A DNA stretch of 64,000 nucleotides from Agrypnia vestita (GCA_016648135.1 JADDOH010023642.1:124001-188000); one strand, 5' to 3'; shown: positions 11,283 through 22,956, numbered from the stretch's first letter. Notes: generated from the letters alone by a model not told the origin. Program-made: numbers and translations.

Positions 11283-11645
11283 TCTTCCTCAGCCCTCATT
11301 TCTCCACTGCTGGATATAGGCCTCTTCCATACTATTCCATCCTTCCTTGTTATTTGTTAGTTGCAGCCATTTCTTCCCCCCCTCCACAACGGCTATACCG
11401 TCGGCCCATCTCTTTTGAGGTCTTCCGACACCTCTTCTATTCTCCCAAGGTCTCTTCAGAACTCTAAAGAGTCCATCTTGTAGCATCCTACCTTGCAACA
11501 TGAACTGCCCATTGCCATTTTGGCTTCTTTATACGATCCATGATATTCACTACTCTAGTTCTGCGCCTAATTTCATAATTTCAACTTCTCCGTGGATCGT
11601 TGTGTGCATTTGAGCTTTTCTACACTTATATTTGTAAGGGATATC
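11283..11645 (-). mobile_element. LINE reverse-transcriptase tail (family L1)
   Basis: On the minus strand it encodes the C-terminal end of a non-LTR retrotransposon polyprotein: GVGRPQKRWADGI, then EGWNSMEEAYIQQW and a stop. Upstream sequence is frame-disrupted. Same family as 24121-24490 and, more distantly, 31950-32360. Confidence 0.8.
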
Positions 11646-12181
11646 CTCTCCAAAGTCTTTACGTCATCACTGGCTGTGTGCAGGATTCAAAGGCTTTTCT
11701 TTTTGTCGAAAATATGTTTGAGTTTGCCAAAAGCAGCCCAGCTCATTCCTATTCGTCTGGGCAATTTACAGAACATGCCTTTCAGAAGTTTGTTTTTAAA
11801 CATTAAAACAACGTATTTAATATTGCGATACTGCTGGGTGATGTTAAAAACTCGATTACCAATGTACGCAAAGAAAGCGTATAAAAAGGATGTCTCCAAT
11901 TTTTTTTATTTACTTGTTTACAATAGACGTTTTATAATTTTTTTTATTTCGTTCCAAACACCCTCTCTCTTTCTCTTCAAGTAAAGCCGTTTTTTTTGTT
12001 ATAATACAGTGAAACCATAGACGTACTATATATATAGACTAGTTCCAACCAAAATATCTGCTACACAGAACGACAACACGAATTACTGTGAACATAGACG
12101 CACATTGCGGGAGTTGGTCTAGGGGTGTCCAAAATATATAAATGTCCGCGCGATATATATATATATATATGTTATAATGAA

Positions 12182-12740
12182 GGTTTTCACGGGTGTTAGA
12201 AATGTTAGTATTGATTTCTTTGGGGGTAACCCGCGTCAAAATCTGGTCCTCAGAAGGACCATTCGTCAACCGACGTTTCGCCTGAATCACAACAGGCATC
12301 TTCAGGTTGCTTGTTAATAAATTTCCGTCACGAGGGGCAGTGCGAACACGTCCGTTCGTATCGGAAGCTTATTACCAAGTGAGGTCTGGTAAGTTAAAGT
12401 CTAAATTTGGGTACTGTGGTCATTATTGTAAGTTAAAGTCTAAATTTGGGTACTGTGGTCATTATACAAAATTCCCGAAAATCATTAAGGCCAATAATGA
12501 CCACAGTACCCAAATTTAGACTTTAACTTACCAGACCTCACTTGGTAATAAGCTTCCGATACGAACGGACGTGTTCGCACTGCCCCTCGTGACGGAAATT
12601 TATTAACAAGCAACTTGAAGATGCCTGTTGTGATTCAGGCGAAACGTCGGGTGACGATTGGTGCTTCTGAGAACCAGATTTTGACGCGGGTTACCCCCAA
12701 AGAAATCAATACTAACATGTCTAAACACCCAGTGAAAACC
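12182..12740. mobile_element. Penelope-like palindrome with hammerhead-type motif
   Basis: Two nearly identical inverted arms of about 240 bp (12182-12463 including a 38-bp direct duplication, and 12499-12740) meet around a 35-bp centre. Each arm carries CTTCAGG/GAAGATGCCTG, a short stem-loop and GGCGAAACGTCGG. This resembles the CUGANGA-stem-GAAA core of hammerhead ribozymes found in Penelope-like retroelement ends. A single-arm relative is at 37483-37748. No reverse transcriptase is present. Confidence 0.6.
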
Positions 12741-12865
12741 GGCAGAGAGAACAGGAGGAGAGCACGAGGAGAGAGAGAGGAGATAGATAAGAAGAGATGA
12801 GCGCGCGGACAGGGAGAGGAGATGAGGATGAGAGCGAGAGAGAAGGGAGAGAGAGTCAGGGCAGC
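12741..12865. repeat. GA-rich purine tract
   Basis: About 120 bases of almost pure A/G dominated by GAGA units, flanked by TA microsatellite runs at 12885-12980. Confidence 0.85.
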
Positions 12866-13606
12866 CGGACATTTTATAAAGTACTATATATATTATATTA
12901 TTATATATATAGCTATATATATAGATATATATATATATATAGAAATGTCCGCGATGCTCGGCATCTATATATATATATTCAATAGCTCTCTCTAAATATT
13001 AATACAACATAACCCTGTTTTTATTTGTATCTCTTTTACGCGTATGCTGCGCTATAAGAAAGAAAAGACCATAGAATAAATACCGCCATTCGCTACTAAA
13101 TTCATATGCATTCGTCGTTAAAAATTATGTTTTATTGTCCTTTCTTATACGTGGTTACGAAAATAATTTCTATCTCTTTCTGACTGATATATTTAGTACG
13201 CAATAGAAGACAGCTGAAACTAGAAGTCTCAGATTTGTTTTTTAGCAACTAGTCGATATTTATAGTGCGTCTATCATTAAAACTTATTTATTGAGACATT
13301 ATACTTTCTAAAAGTGTTTATTTTGATTTTTTTTATAATAGTTATAAAATTTAAACGCACTTAGTATTTTTTTTAAATATGTCAATCCTATTGGAACCAG
13401 ACCATGCTTTACGTGAATTTGGTTATTTTTTAAATTATATTTGAATGTTGTTTAATGCATGATATTATTTATTACCTTCTTTTTGGTCTTAGGGCGAGAC
13501 AAGGCATAGAAAAAAAAAAGGTCTCGAATCTCCTTGAAGTGACCATGGCCCACCTTGGACTGCATACTATGATTTGATTGGAAATATACTAAATGAATCA
13601 CCTACA

Positions 13607-14105
13607 TAATTATTCACCATCACGCCGTTTCTTCTTCACAAAGATAGAGCGCCACACTCTTTTGTCCTGACACACAACTCTCGCCTCATCCACATTCATA
13701 CATCTCCGCATGCAAGTTCCACGATTGTTGAGGGGACCATCTTCCAATATCTGGCTAATCTGGTCATGCCACGTCTTCCGCGGTCGCCTTCTCTTTCTGG
13801 CGCCCTCAACACTTATGTCATATTTTTTTCTCACTATTCGTTTTCATTAATTCGTTCGCTCAGCATGCCAAAACATCTGAGTGAGCCTTTTTTATTTCTA
13901 TGCTAAGATCGGCTTCCTAACATCTTCTTTTCTAAATAATTCTTTCCTAACATCTTCATTATTTACTCTATTATAAGTAATTTCATCTCCACTGCATTCA
14001 GTTTACTTTTCTTCCTTCTACCAGCTCCAGGTGTCACTTCCATACATCAGTGTTGGTACCAGAAATCCATTGTGTACCACTAGTATTGCCTCAGTAGTGC
14101 TAAAT
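13607..14105 (-). mobile_element. LINE fragment, family L2, copy 1
   Basis: The minus strand reads GARKRRRPRKTWHDQI, then CMRRCMNVDEARVVCQD and VWRSIF, matching the longer copy at 26281-26975. The upstream half (13840-14105) is deleted and frameshifted. It lies between the two arrestin genes, just downstream of copy 2. Confidence 0.8.
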
Positions 14106-14289
14106 GAATCAAATCAAAATAAACATGCAAAAATTCTACCACCAACAAATGACATTTTTCGTTTAATGGTTGGACGAGTATATTTGACCACTATTTTTTT
14201 TCGTATAAGCATATTCAAAGTAAACTTTTATAAAATAATTAATTAAAAATCTAATATTTTGATGCATTTCCATCCGCTTTTGAAGTACA

Positions 14290-15264
14290 TTAATCTGCCT
14301 TGCCAATATAGATTGGCGCTTTGACCCCAGAATCCATAAACAGCAACGGAAGTACACAAATCACTTTCAGGTCGTATCCCAGTTTTATTAAATCACAGTG
14401 TTCTAAATTCGCCGTGCTAAGGGGTGGAATGACGATCAGCTCTTTCCAATTCCGGCTACTCCTCGCGTTGATCGGGCCCGTGTGGACCTCTGCGACCCTG
14501 GACCTCCACTTCTTGGCCGACGTCTCCACCGTGCCAGAGAAGTACGACTCCTTCTGCATCAGGATAATCTTCAACTTCTTAATCGTCACACGAGTGTCGT
14601 TGGAGCAGTTGATGTGCACCGGGATAGACTGCCCCGTGTAGAAGTACGACTTTGGAACTGACACTTCTAGCTTGAAATTTTTGAAGACGGTGCAAAAACA
14701 AAATTCAATGCCGCTCATTTCCATTTCTATGGGGACTTTGTGTTGCAGACCCGTGAAATCAAAAGGAGCGAAGACTTTGAACACTATTCTAGTGATCTCG
14801 TCAACTTTCCACGGCCTCTTCAGCGTCACAGTTATGGAGTACTCCACTTTGCCGTACTTGCCTTGGAACGAAGCTGGCAATTCGCGCGGTAGCTGGAACG
14901 TAAATGGAAATACATTGGTGCCTGGGGTAACGGACACAGGCATGTCCGCGGTGCTTCCCGTGTTCACCAGGTAGTACACGATGCGGAAGTACTCCTCTCT
15001 CTCCCCCGCCTCTGTGAGTTGCACGCGGGATTCTGAAGAGTCCCTGCGATTGGTGGGAAGCTTCATGCCGTTGTTCATGCGCGTCTCTCCCAAGATGACT
15101 ATGAACATCTCTTTCAGTTTGTCTGGTGTAGCAAATTGGTACTCCACGGTCCCGTTGACGACCTCGCCAGGTTGATAGGTTAGCGACAGTTTGTCGAGGG
15201 TTATCTTACAGTTTTTTGGGGCTTCAGGTTCTTTTCCATTTGTTTCCTTTTCTTTTTTGTCCAT
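14290..15264 (-). CDS. Arrestin domain-containing protein (copy 2)
   Basis: A 324-residue single-exon frame. A lysine/glutamate-rich N-terminus (about residues 1-18) is absent from copy 1. The arrestin N domain follows, with YQPGE at 30-34 and PASFQGKYGKVEYS then VTLKRP; the arrestin C domain includes VPKSYFY, INCSNDTR and a final IYIG. It differs from copy 1 by an insertion of about 15 charged residues near residues 66-82 (DSSESRVQLTEAGER). The protein ends three residues after IYIG, so again there is no C-terminal tail and no PPxY motif. The chosen ATG is the first after an in-frame TAG 48 bases upstream. It lies 3.5 kb from copy 1 in the same orientation; the gap holds a LINE tail and a nested TIR element, so the two are unlikely to be one transcript. 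The family acts as trafficking adaptors; the cargo is unknown. Confidence 0.93.
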   Translation of the reverse strand: MDKKEKETNGKEPEAPKNCKITLDKLSLTYQPGEVVNGTVEYQFATPDKLKEMFIVILGETRMNNGMKLPTNRRDSSESRVQLTEAGEREEYFRIVYYLVNTGSTADMPVSVTPGTNVFPFTFQLPRELPASFQGKYGKVEYSITVTLKRPWKVDEITRIVFKVFAPFDFTGLQHKVPIEMEMSGIEFCFCTVFKNFKLEVSVPKSYFYTGQSIPVHINCSNDTRVTIKKLKIILMQKESYFSGTVETSAKKWRSRVAEVHTGPINARSSRNWKELIVIPPLSTANLEHCDLIKLGYDLKVICVLPLLFMDSGVKAPIYIGKAD

Positions 15265-15299
15265 TTGATCCAGAGCGGAAATATCAGATGCGGTCGCTT

Positions 15300-15778
15300 T
15301 TAGAAATGTACCCTAATTAAATTTTAATCAAATTTAAAAGAAATTGGGATATACCGTACAAGAATCACATCGTCACCAAATATATACGATTTAATAATTG
15401 TATTCATGAGGTTAAAAATTTCAGCTTGTCTTCGTACAAGGTTTGACACATTGTTCTGTTTCTAAAAGAACATTTAAATGTTTTAATGTTTTTTATTATT
15501 AATTTATGGCATTTGACTAGTTGAGTGTCATTAGCCATCACATGCAGTTCTTGAATGAATTAGAACACTTTTTACGGTATTTACTTACACGGTTTCACGA
15601 AATTTAGATTCCAGTGTATATTAAATACATATTCCTTTACATTTCATCGCAAATTGTTAAAAAAAAAATTACCTTTACTTGTAAGAAAGAAAATAATGTT
15701 GAAACAAAGGAACTGATATCGACGGTCTTTTTTCGAAATCTTTTTTCTTGTTTAAAAATAATCAACAAACTGTATGTA
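15300..15778. other. 5' flank of arrestin copy 2
   Basis: AT-rich. No exon or promoter motif could be fixed. Confidence 0.4.
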
Positions 15779-16030
15779 TATGTGGGGTATAAAAGCAAAT
15801 GCAGCAATATACAAAAATATATGCGATTATCAAGGATTACTAATTTATAAAGTACTGAATTCGAAATTTTATAGGATACATACATAGCCTATATATAAAT
15901 TTATAGGAAACGTCATTTTGGAAGGGATCGATACAAAAAATCTCAATTTCGGTACATTTCAAATTAGTAATCCTCGGTGATAACATTTTTTTTCTGATAT
16001 TGCTGCCTTTGCTTTTATACCGCACATATA
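15779..16030. mobile_element. Fold-back MITE, family M3
   Basis: The inverted arms, about 75 bp each, read GGTATAAAAGCAAATGCAGC and, from the right, GGTATAAAAGCAAAGGCAGC, followed by GGATTACTAATTT in both. Related fragments lie near 29998-30055 and 30815-30855. Confidence 0.7.
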
Positions 16031-16439
16031 TTGTAGATGTATTTCACAGTTACTTTAATATTTCAAAGCTATATATATGATAAAAATGACGTTGTGAGCT
16101 GACAATAGTCGCACTGACCTAGAAATTCGAGAAGAAATAAGTTCTGTAAATATCACGAACTTCTGGTTGATAGTTAAGATTGCCATTTATGGAAACCCTG
16201 TTATTTATTAAACGCTTTTCTTCACTTTTTTGTATGTTTGTCACCAAATTTAATAATCGAAATATCAACAACTTTAAAACAAGCTAAAGCTACCTAATCT
16301 AAGTATTGCGGACTAGCTCTGTTACACCCTGTATAACATCTGCTAGCTCTGTAGTATTAACTCGTTTATTAGCATTAAAATGTAATATTCCACAACACAT
16401 TATTAATATATTATAATCGCTTGCTTACTTACCATCTAG

Positions 16440-16695
16440 CCGTATCGCCGCGGGGTCAGACAGAGAGGATAGAGCGCCACCCTCTTCTGTCTTGACACAC
16501 AACTCCGGTCTTATCCACTTTCATACATCTTCATCAGCTATCAGCTTTACATTATTTTCTAATATTTTAATTATTTTATCTATCAGGAAAGGATTTGCCG
16601 AACATTCGTCTAAGTGATCTCATTTCCACTGCACTTAGTCTACTTTCGTTCTCTTCTACCAGTTCCAAGCTTCACTTCCATACATCAGTGTCCGT
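16440..16695 (-). mobile_element. LINE fragment, family L2, copy 2 (degenerate)
   Basis: The nucleotide sequence follows the 26281 copy (AGAGAGGATAGAGCGCCAC and CCATACATCAGTGT) with a large internal deletion. Confidence 0.7.
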
Positions 16696-17190
16696 ATTTA
16701 TTATGATATTATCTGTAACGTATCTGAGTGAACGTCTGTCCATGTGAATGAGAGAGACAGACGAAAATGAAACAGAAAGTGTGAGTCAAGAGGCGCCAAT
16801 TTGTGCCACTCTCTCTTATTACGCAGCCTCCGCGACGAGATCATTATTCCTTATTTAAATACCAAACTATTTTCACGTGCATAACCTGTAAACTAAGAAA
16901 GTATCTGGAAACAGACAACGAGTTTTACTGGATTCCCTAAGCAACAAAGTTCTCCTCCTGTCACAAAGAAGGAGAATATTACATTATCTATTAAATATAC
17001 ATGTACATTGACATAGGAAATAAGGCGAATATTTGCATATCCCTAATGGGAATTGCACCAGTTTTTCTACGAGAAACTGAAAAAATCTCATTGCTTGCAA
17101 ACAGTCATGAACTGCAGCCGATAAGGGTAGGTTTTTTCCGCGCACAGGTGTCCAAACAGTGATAACCACCCCCACGCCCAGCGCAGTTGC

Positions 17191-17220
17191 CGGGGAGGGG
17201 AGGGGAGGGGAGGGGAGGTG
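17191..17220 (+). repeat. (GGGGA)n tract, potential G-quadruplex
   Basis: Five consecutive runs of four G separated by single A, then GG. This meets the usual four-run quadruplex pattern on the plus strand. The surrounding 17165-17280 is GC-rich. Confidence 0.8.
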
Positions 17221-17435
17221 ATCGAGTATCCTGTTTACCCTGTCAACGTTGTCCCCGGCCTCCCCCGGGAGCGGGGACGTCCCACGGGAATTAAACGTAA
17301 TTACACGCGACTATACAAGTTAAACAAGGATGTTTTGTGCGATTAGAAGAGGCTCTCTTTTGTGAATGGGAGATTTGATGAAATTGAAGGATGTGATTTA
17401 AGAGCAGGATCGTATTGATGACAATACGAAATGCT

Positions 17436-17442
17436 AATATAT

Positions 17443-17480
<38 letters not shown>
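17436..17480. repeat. (TA)n microsatellite
   Basis: A near-uninterrupted AT dinucleotide run. Comparable runs occur at 17756-17776 and 18635-18652. Confidence 0.9.
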
Positions 17481-17483
<3 letters not shown>

Positions 17484-17569
17484 AAAAAATGGAATAATAT
17501 AAATAAGTGAATTAATAATTCAAAGAGAAACATATAACTATCAAATATTGACGACTTATTAAGTAGCTG

Positions 17570-17650
17570 GGATAGTGAAATTGGTATTACGTTGTCCGCG
17601 TAAGACAAAGGTCCGTGGTTCGAATCCAGGTTCCAGCATTTAATTTTTCA
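17570..17650 (+). mobile_element. tRNA-like SINE head, related to family A
   Basis: Folds as a degenerate tRNA: acceptor GCTGGGA/TTCCAGC, anticodon stem TTGTC/GACAA around a 7-nt loop (CGCGTAA), B box GGTTCGAATCC. The loop lacks U33 and the T stem has a mismatch. The sequence after the B box resembles the family A SINEs, so it is not called as a tRNA gene. Confidence 0.55.
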
Positions 17651-18299
17651 GTTTTATTATTTGATATTTGTGTGTTTCTGTTAATTTCATTTATTTATTT
17701 CTTAATAAATATTACGGAACTCGCTTCCATAAATAAATGAAAAATATAAATAACATATATATATATATATATATAAACGTAGTGACCACTGCGCGTTCAT
17801 TGGTATCTTTATATGGATGTTTTAGGAACGCATATGGGACAAAAGATATCCATTAATTTAAGCGACAAATAGGAAATTATTCAGGCAGACGCGTATTATT
17901 TTGTTTTTGCAAAACATGATCGTAAAATCTAAACTAAACTACTTGTCCAAACAATATTGCGTAAAAGGCAATTTTAATCTACATAAAATTTCCCTGACGA
18001 TAAGTAAAAAATTTATTTTGATAAAATTTAACATTACCCACTTTAATTATCTCCGACAATTTAAAATTAATTTTAAATATATTTTTAGTTATATTTTATC
18101 AATTTGTGAATTAATCTTAATTTATAGATATATGTGGTTACGGACTTTTTGATAGGCCTTTTTAATAATAATAATATAATAATGTTTATTCCAGCGTAAC
18201 CAGGTTGTAAGTACAAGATCAGGGACGCCATATAAATTACAAATCATAAATGAAATATTAGTTATAGTGAAGCATAATATATAGAGACGTTACAACAAT
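17651..18299. other. No gene recognised
   Basis: AT-rich. Contains TA runs and no supported element boundary. Confidence 0.45.
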
Positions 18300-18620
18300 G
18301 AGCTCTGTACTCTATTTAAGGAACCAAAAGTCACAAAATCTATAAAACTGGGAAGACTTCGGTGGCTGGGTCGTGTGGAGAGAATGTCCGAGCATCAAGC
18401 ACCAAAGTCCCTGCTGAACTCAAGGCCAATAGGGCGAAGGAGCTTTAGGAAGGCCAAAATTAAGATGGAGTGACAATGTCCTTAAAGACATCTCTGCCTT
18501 AGAGCTTCGGGACTGGAGAGAGCTGGCACTAGACCGAGATGAGTGGAGGAAAATTATTGAGGAGGCCAAGACCCACCAAGGGTTGTAGTGCCAAGAGTGA
18601 TGATGATGAATATACACAGA
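18300..18620 (+). mobile_element. LINE reverse-transcriptase tail
   Basis: The plus strand encodes RLRWLGRVERM, then after a frameshift RWSDNVLKDI, DWRELALDRDEWRKII and a stop at 18586-18588, followed by a TGATGATGATGA tail. This is the typical C-terminal end of a non-LTR element with a microsatellite tail. Confidence 0.8.
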
Positions 18621-19092
18621 GAGAAAATATATTTATATATATATATATATATAGAAAAAGAGCTATTAATTAAATAATAATATATACCATGAATATACGA
18701 AAATGAATACACACATATAAGCAATTTTAAAGTTCTAAAATAATAAATTCATTTGTGCGTATGGAATATCCAAAAATACCGGTCATGGAATCACATATCT
18801 GTAGCTATTCTGCATCCGATGCCATTCAAACACGGCCTTCGGCAAACATTGTGGAAGCGCTACAATAACGTACCAGCCCGAACAATATTCTGTAAGAATT
18901 ATTATGCTGAACACGAAGACGGTCGTGCGTCACTCGCTTGTAATTCGACCAGGGCTCTTAGGTATACATGCTGAAGAAGAATGCTTTAAAGAGGACACTC
19001 TTCACCTCTCTGCTGCATCGGTAAAAACGGCGTGAAAGCATGTTTGCACGAACGCCTAGCTGCCTCTTATGTCGTTCGATATCTACTTTTTT

Positions 19093-19622
19093 TTACTCCC
19101 TTTATATTAACTCGTGGCGTCTGCTTGCTTGCCGTCAACAAAAACGATTTTTGACCCATTTCCCGTGATCCAATCGAGCTGAAACTTGGCAAGTAGACTT
19201 GTGGCGACGATCAAGAAGATCTATCAAATTTTCGTTAAAAAAATTAATAATTATAGTATGATTTCGGATTTTTAGAAATTTTATTGCTTTTTTCAAATTG
19301 GAATCATTAGAAAAGTTTGATTACGGCGGCCCGATAACGTCGCGGAATATTTTCTTAATTTGAATTACTCCGTCGGTAGGCATAATAGGTACTTCACTAC
19401 GTATGTCGAAAATCTAAATTGACTGACAAATGTTTTTAGAATTTAATCTTCAAAGCATGAAGTGTCTTATCAAAGCTCAAAACATATGACATTTTAGAAA
19501 TATATTAAATTACTGTAAGTTTAGTGTTATGTTATACTTTTTAATTCGTCTTTAATTGTTGTTATATTTTACAAAGAAAGGGAGTATAATAAAAACTTGG
19601 TTTTTATGGGTTACTTTTTTTA
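19093..19622 (+). repeat. Dispersed repeat R1, copy 3 (near full length)
   Basis: Same order of blocks and same orientation as copy 2, with small deletions in the primer-like first 60 bases. Confidence 0.85.
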
Positions 19623-19689
19623 ACACTCTATTTCATTCCATTCAGCCACACTGGGGGATATTATTTTTATATATCTAAGCTCTACGTCT

Positions 19690-19730
19690 AAATATATGAA
19701 AGCTTTTTTATAAAAAGCTTTCATATATCT
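19690..19730. repeat. Perfect short hairpin
   Basis: ATATATGAAAGCTTTTT pairs with its exact inverse across a 2-3 base loop, a 17-bp stem inside a non-coding stretch (19623-20100). Confidence 0.8.
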
Positions 19731-20107
19731 CTTACCGCTAAGGCAGCGTTTGTAAGAAACACATTCGCTCGACCGTTATTTCGTTGACTTACGTTGCAAA
19801 ATTGGTCTCCAGGAAAAGCCTTTTATTTTAACAGGATAATATATTATACAGCCTAAATCCACCCTGAAGATCCATTCTAAATACTGGTGAAACAGTTTTT
19901 TAAATCGGATGAGTAGTTTCGGAGATTACCTCCTACCTTCAACCTTACAAAACAAACTTTACCTCTTTATAATATTAGTGTAGATGACACTAAATTCAAT
20001 TTCCAAAGAATAAAGTATTATAATTTTTTTTTGACATTTGTATAAATGTTGTGGTAACGGGAATATTCAGAGGTGAGTAGAAGAATTGTCGGTGAAAGTA
20101 ATATTGT

Positions 20108-20955
20108 TAAGGGGTTACGCTACCTTGGCGTTCGGAAAAATAGGTATTAAAAAAAAAATTAAAGCATTTATTAAATATAATAAACTAATTTTTGTATTAC
20201 ACATATACATTGTATTTTTGTGAATAATTTTCAATTTTAAAAATTGAATAAAAATAAAAATTGGCGGAGATATGAGTAGACAAGTAGAGCCCTCTTTTAA
20301 AAATCCTCGCTGATGGTGTACATGATTTCTCTGGTAGGCATTATCTAAAACACAAAATAATATTTTTTCTTATTAAGAAGGGTAATAGTTATCGTGTTAC
20401 GTAAGGAAAATTTTTTAACATTTTTATTGTAGAAATGACAGCTGTTTGAAAAAAAACTCAATTTTCCTTGAAATTCTGAGTTTAAAAGTATTATAACTTT
20501 CGAACATGACACCCAATCAAAAAAATTCTACGTCACACATTAGACAATAATATGAAAATTAACTGTTGTAAATTTCAATCAAATCGGTTGAGTAGATCGG
20601 GAATTATCGTCTACACCGTTATGGAAAAAGTAGTTTCGAGAAAAACGCAAAAAAAGAAATACGACGTCAGCGACTTAAAATCGATTTTTTTTTAATGACC
20701 TTAAATCTGCAATTCCTAGACGATACATGAGGTATTGTTCCATTGTTGCTGTGATGTCCTCTGATTCCTTTTTTCAATTTGCTGGCCTCCTTAGTCTCCT
20801 GTTGAGTTCTTATGTTGGCTTTGGCCAACTCTGATGCACTCACTGTTAATAACCGTAACCTAACTAATATTGAGAATTTTTAACAATTTAACGCATTAAA
20901 TATTTTTTAAAGTATAAACAATTTTTTTTTTAAATTTCAAGGCGTAATCCCTAAA
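20108..20955. mobile_element. Possible TIR element
   Basis: The left end GGGGTTACGCTACCTTGGCG and the inverted right end AGGGATTACGCCTTG share about 12 bases. The interior is AT-rich without a coding frame. The short similarity makes this tentative. Confidence 0.3.
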
Positions 20956-21519
20956 GAAAACTATTAGCGAACCACATCATGGAAAGATTTTTTTATTTCA
21001 TGTATCTACTTACCATTAAATTTCTTCCCCCCATTGCGCGTAAAGGTAATAAAATGAATAATCGTGATGTTTAGAAATTAAAACACAATGGTTCTAACGC
21101 TGAGAAATCGCACTTGTTACTGTCATGAATGAATTCCCTGACGCCACTTTGCGTGATCCCTTTTATAGATAAATTCCTTCGAGAGATTTATTATAGAGCG
21201 TTCCAGACGATTCAAAAGTAATATTTTAGTGCAGAATGGAATGTATTAGAATCTTTCATGAGAATGCGGTCGTAGATGACTGACCCTGCGTCGCATAACG
21301 TTGTTGCATTGTTGTCAATGTTCAGTAGGTTCATCTCTCATCTCGTTAAAAATACTTTAGTTTTGAAAATGAATTCAGCCATGCTAAACATTCTCTGGTA
21401 CGAGAAATACACGAGCATTAAAATCCCATAGTATGCCAATTACAAATAGAGTATAGAGTATGATTTATTGCATCATCCCCTAGGCCGTGTTAACGTCTTA
21501 TTTAAACTGGTAACACGTT

Positions 21520-21670
21520 CAGCCCTCCCGGTGGGGTGGCGCTCTGGTGGCTACTTAGCGGGCCCGTAACGCGTGCATAATTCGCGCGCTGTGCGAGCGG
21601 CGTGCACGCGCGCGCGCTGCGTGCTGGAAACGTGATACGGCCGTGCGAGGGCGAACGCTTCAGAACAGGG
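21520..21670. other. GC-rich island of unknown function
   Basis: CpG-dense sequence with alternating CG runs (GCACGCGCGCGCGC at about 21604) in an AT-rich setting. It could be a promoter or exon; no reading frame is recognisable. Confidence 0.35.
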
Positions 21671-21829
21671 TTTACAACATTTCATTTATTGGATTGAATA
21701 TTGAGAACTTGTACTGTCAATTTTTTCCAGTATTTTTAAAATCAATGTACTTCTATTGACATTTATGTAAATCTGTATACATATATAAAAATGAATATCT
21801 TCTGTGAATAGTTTTCTGGGATATTCTGC

Positions 21830-21895
21830 CGTGTATATGTGACCTGATTGGCCGACGTTTCGGATCCCATTGCAGGGTTTATCATCAGGGCTGAT
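21830..21895 (-). mobile_element. Repeat end with hammerhead-like CTGATGA/GAAAC motif
   Basis: The minus strand reads CCCTGATGATAAACCCTGCA and, after a short stem, CCGAAACGTCGG. The same arrangement in a diverged form is at 31305-31367. Both contain GGATATTCTGCCGTG on the plus strand. Confidence 0.5.
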
Positions 21896-21899
21896 GTGA

Positions 21900-22950
21900 T
21901 GAGTGTGTGTTGATGTGTAGGTTAAGTATTACCTTGCTATACCTTACTGAATTTAGGGTGTGTGTGTTAAGTTTGTGATTGAACGGCCGTGAAAACCTGA
22001 GAATATTTTTAACTGAATATCTGTCTATTTTTATCCATACAATACACTGTGACCTACATTAACTAAATTTTGCACACTTGCTCTTTTGAGTTAATACTGA
22101 AGGAAGAATTCATATAACATGGTAGACATAATCCGTCAGTAACGACAGGAAATGAATATTTTTGTGAACTTTTTTTATTTAAAAAATCAATCTTGAAACT
22201 GTTTTCTTTTTTTGATGCAATAACCGCATATTTTCAAGTGATTAATAGAATTGATATAGTTTCTTTATGACGTCATGGGATCCTTTTCTATGTTGCTATG
22301 AGACACGGACGGATGACGTACATAATGGTATTATGTATGTATAGATATATAAAATAAAATACTGATAGGTGCTTAATATTTTTATTAAAAGGTGATCTTT
22401 TCAATCAGCATTAATACTGCTCTACTAAGCTAAAAGGCAGTAAATCCATACTTTTTTAAAAATGTATTTTTATGTGGTTTTAGATACTTGAGGTCATATT
22501 TGACCTTTCTAATAAGCTTGTTTGCCGTATTTCTATAAAAATATTAAAATATAAGCATTTTTAATTTGCAGAATATCCATCGGTGGTTTGTAACATGTAG
22601 CTTATTTAAAATTTTAATGTTTAAACGTACCTGAAATAATAATAAAATGACCTTTTTTATCTGTACTAATTCAATATCAAAAAAATATTAATATTCAGTT
22701 GAGTGATAGAAATTGCTCCATTCACGTTTCCTTGATTTACTCAATAATTTGTTTAATGGAGATACTGCTTTTAAGCTTATTGTGGCAGAATTACAACACA
22801 CCTTTTATTATAAAAATGGGTGTAAGTAACAATCGCGGGCAATCTAAGAAAAACATCTTCGCGTTTTCTTATTTGCTCAAAGATAATAAATACATCAAAC
22901 AAAGACATTTTTCTTGATGTTATATTTTAAACTAACCTTAGGTTATAAAA
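21900..22950. other. No gene recognised
   Basis: AT-rich non-coding sequence with only short unsupported frames. Confidence 0.5.
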
Positions 22951-22956
22951 TTTATT

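Larger units (their letters stand above)
12014..13276 (-). mobile_element. TIR element T, copy 1 (split by a nested palindrome)
   Basis: The ends ACCATAGACGTACTATATAT and, inverted, a diverged ATGATAGACGCACTATAAAT match the perfect 30-bp ends of the copy at 44681-45490, which lies in the other orientation. Shared internal blocks include TCTGCTACACAGAACGACAA near the left end and CCTTTCTTATACGTGGTTA at 13139. A fold-back element (12182-12740), a GA-rich tract and TA runs occupy the middle. Confidence 0.75.

Noticed and set aside
17570..17650. Possible functional tRNA-Thr (CGT anticodon)
   Set aside because: The loop lacks U33, the T stem is mismatched, and the downstream sequence matches SINE copies, so it is treated as a tRNA-derived repeat.
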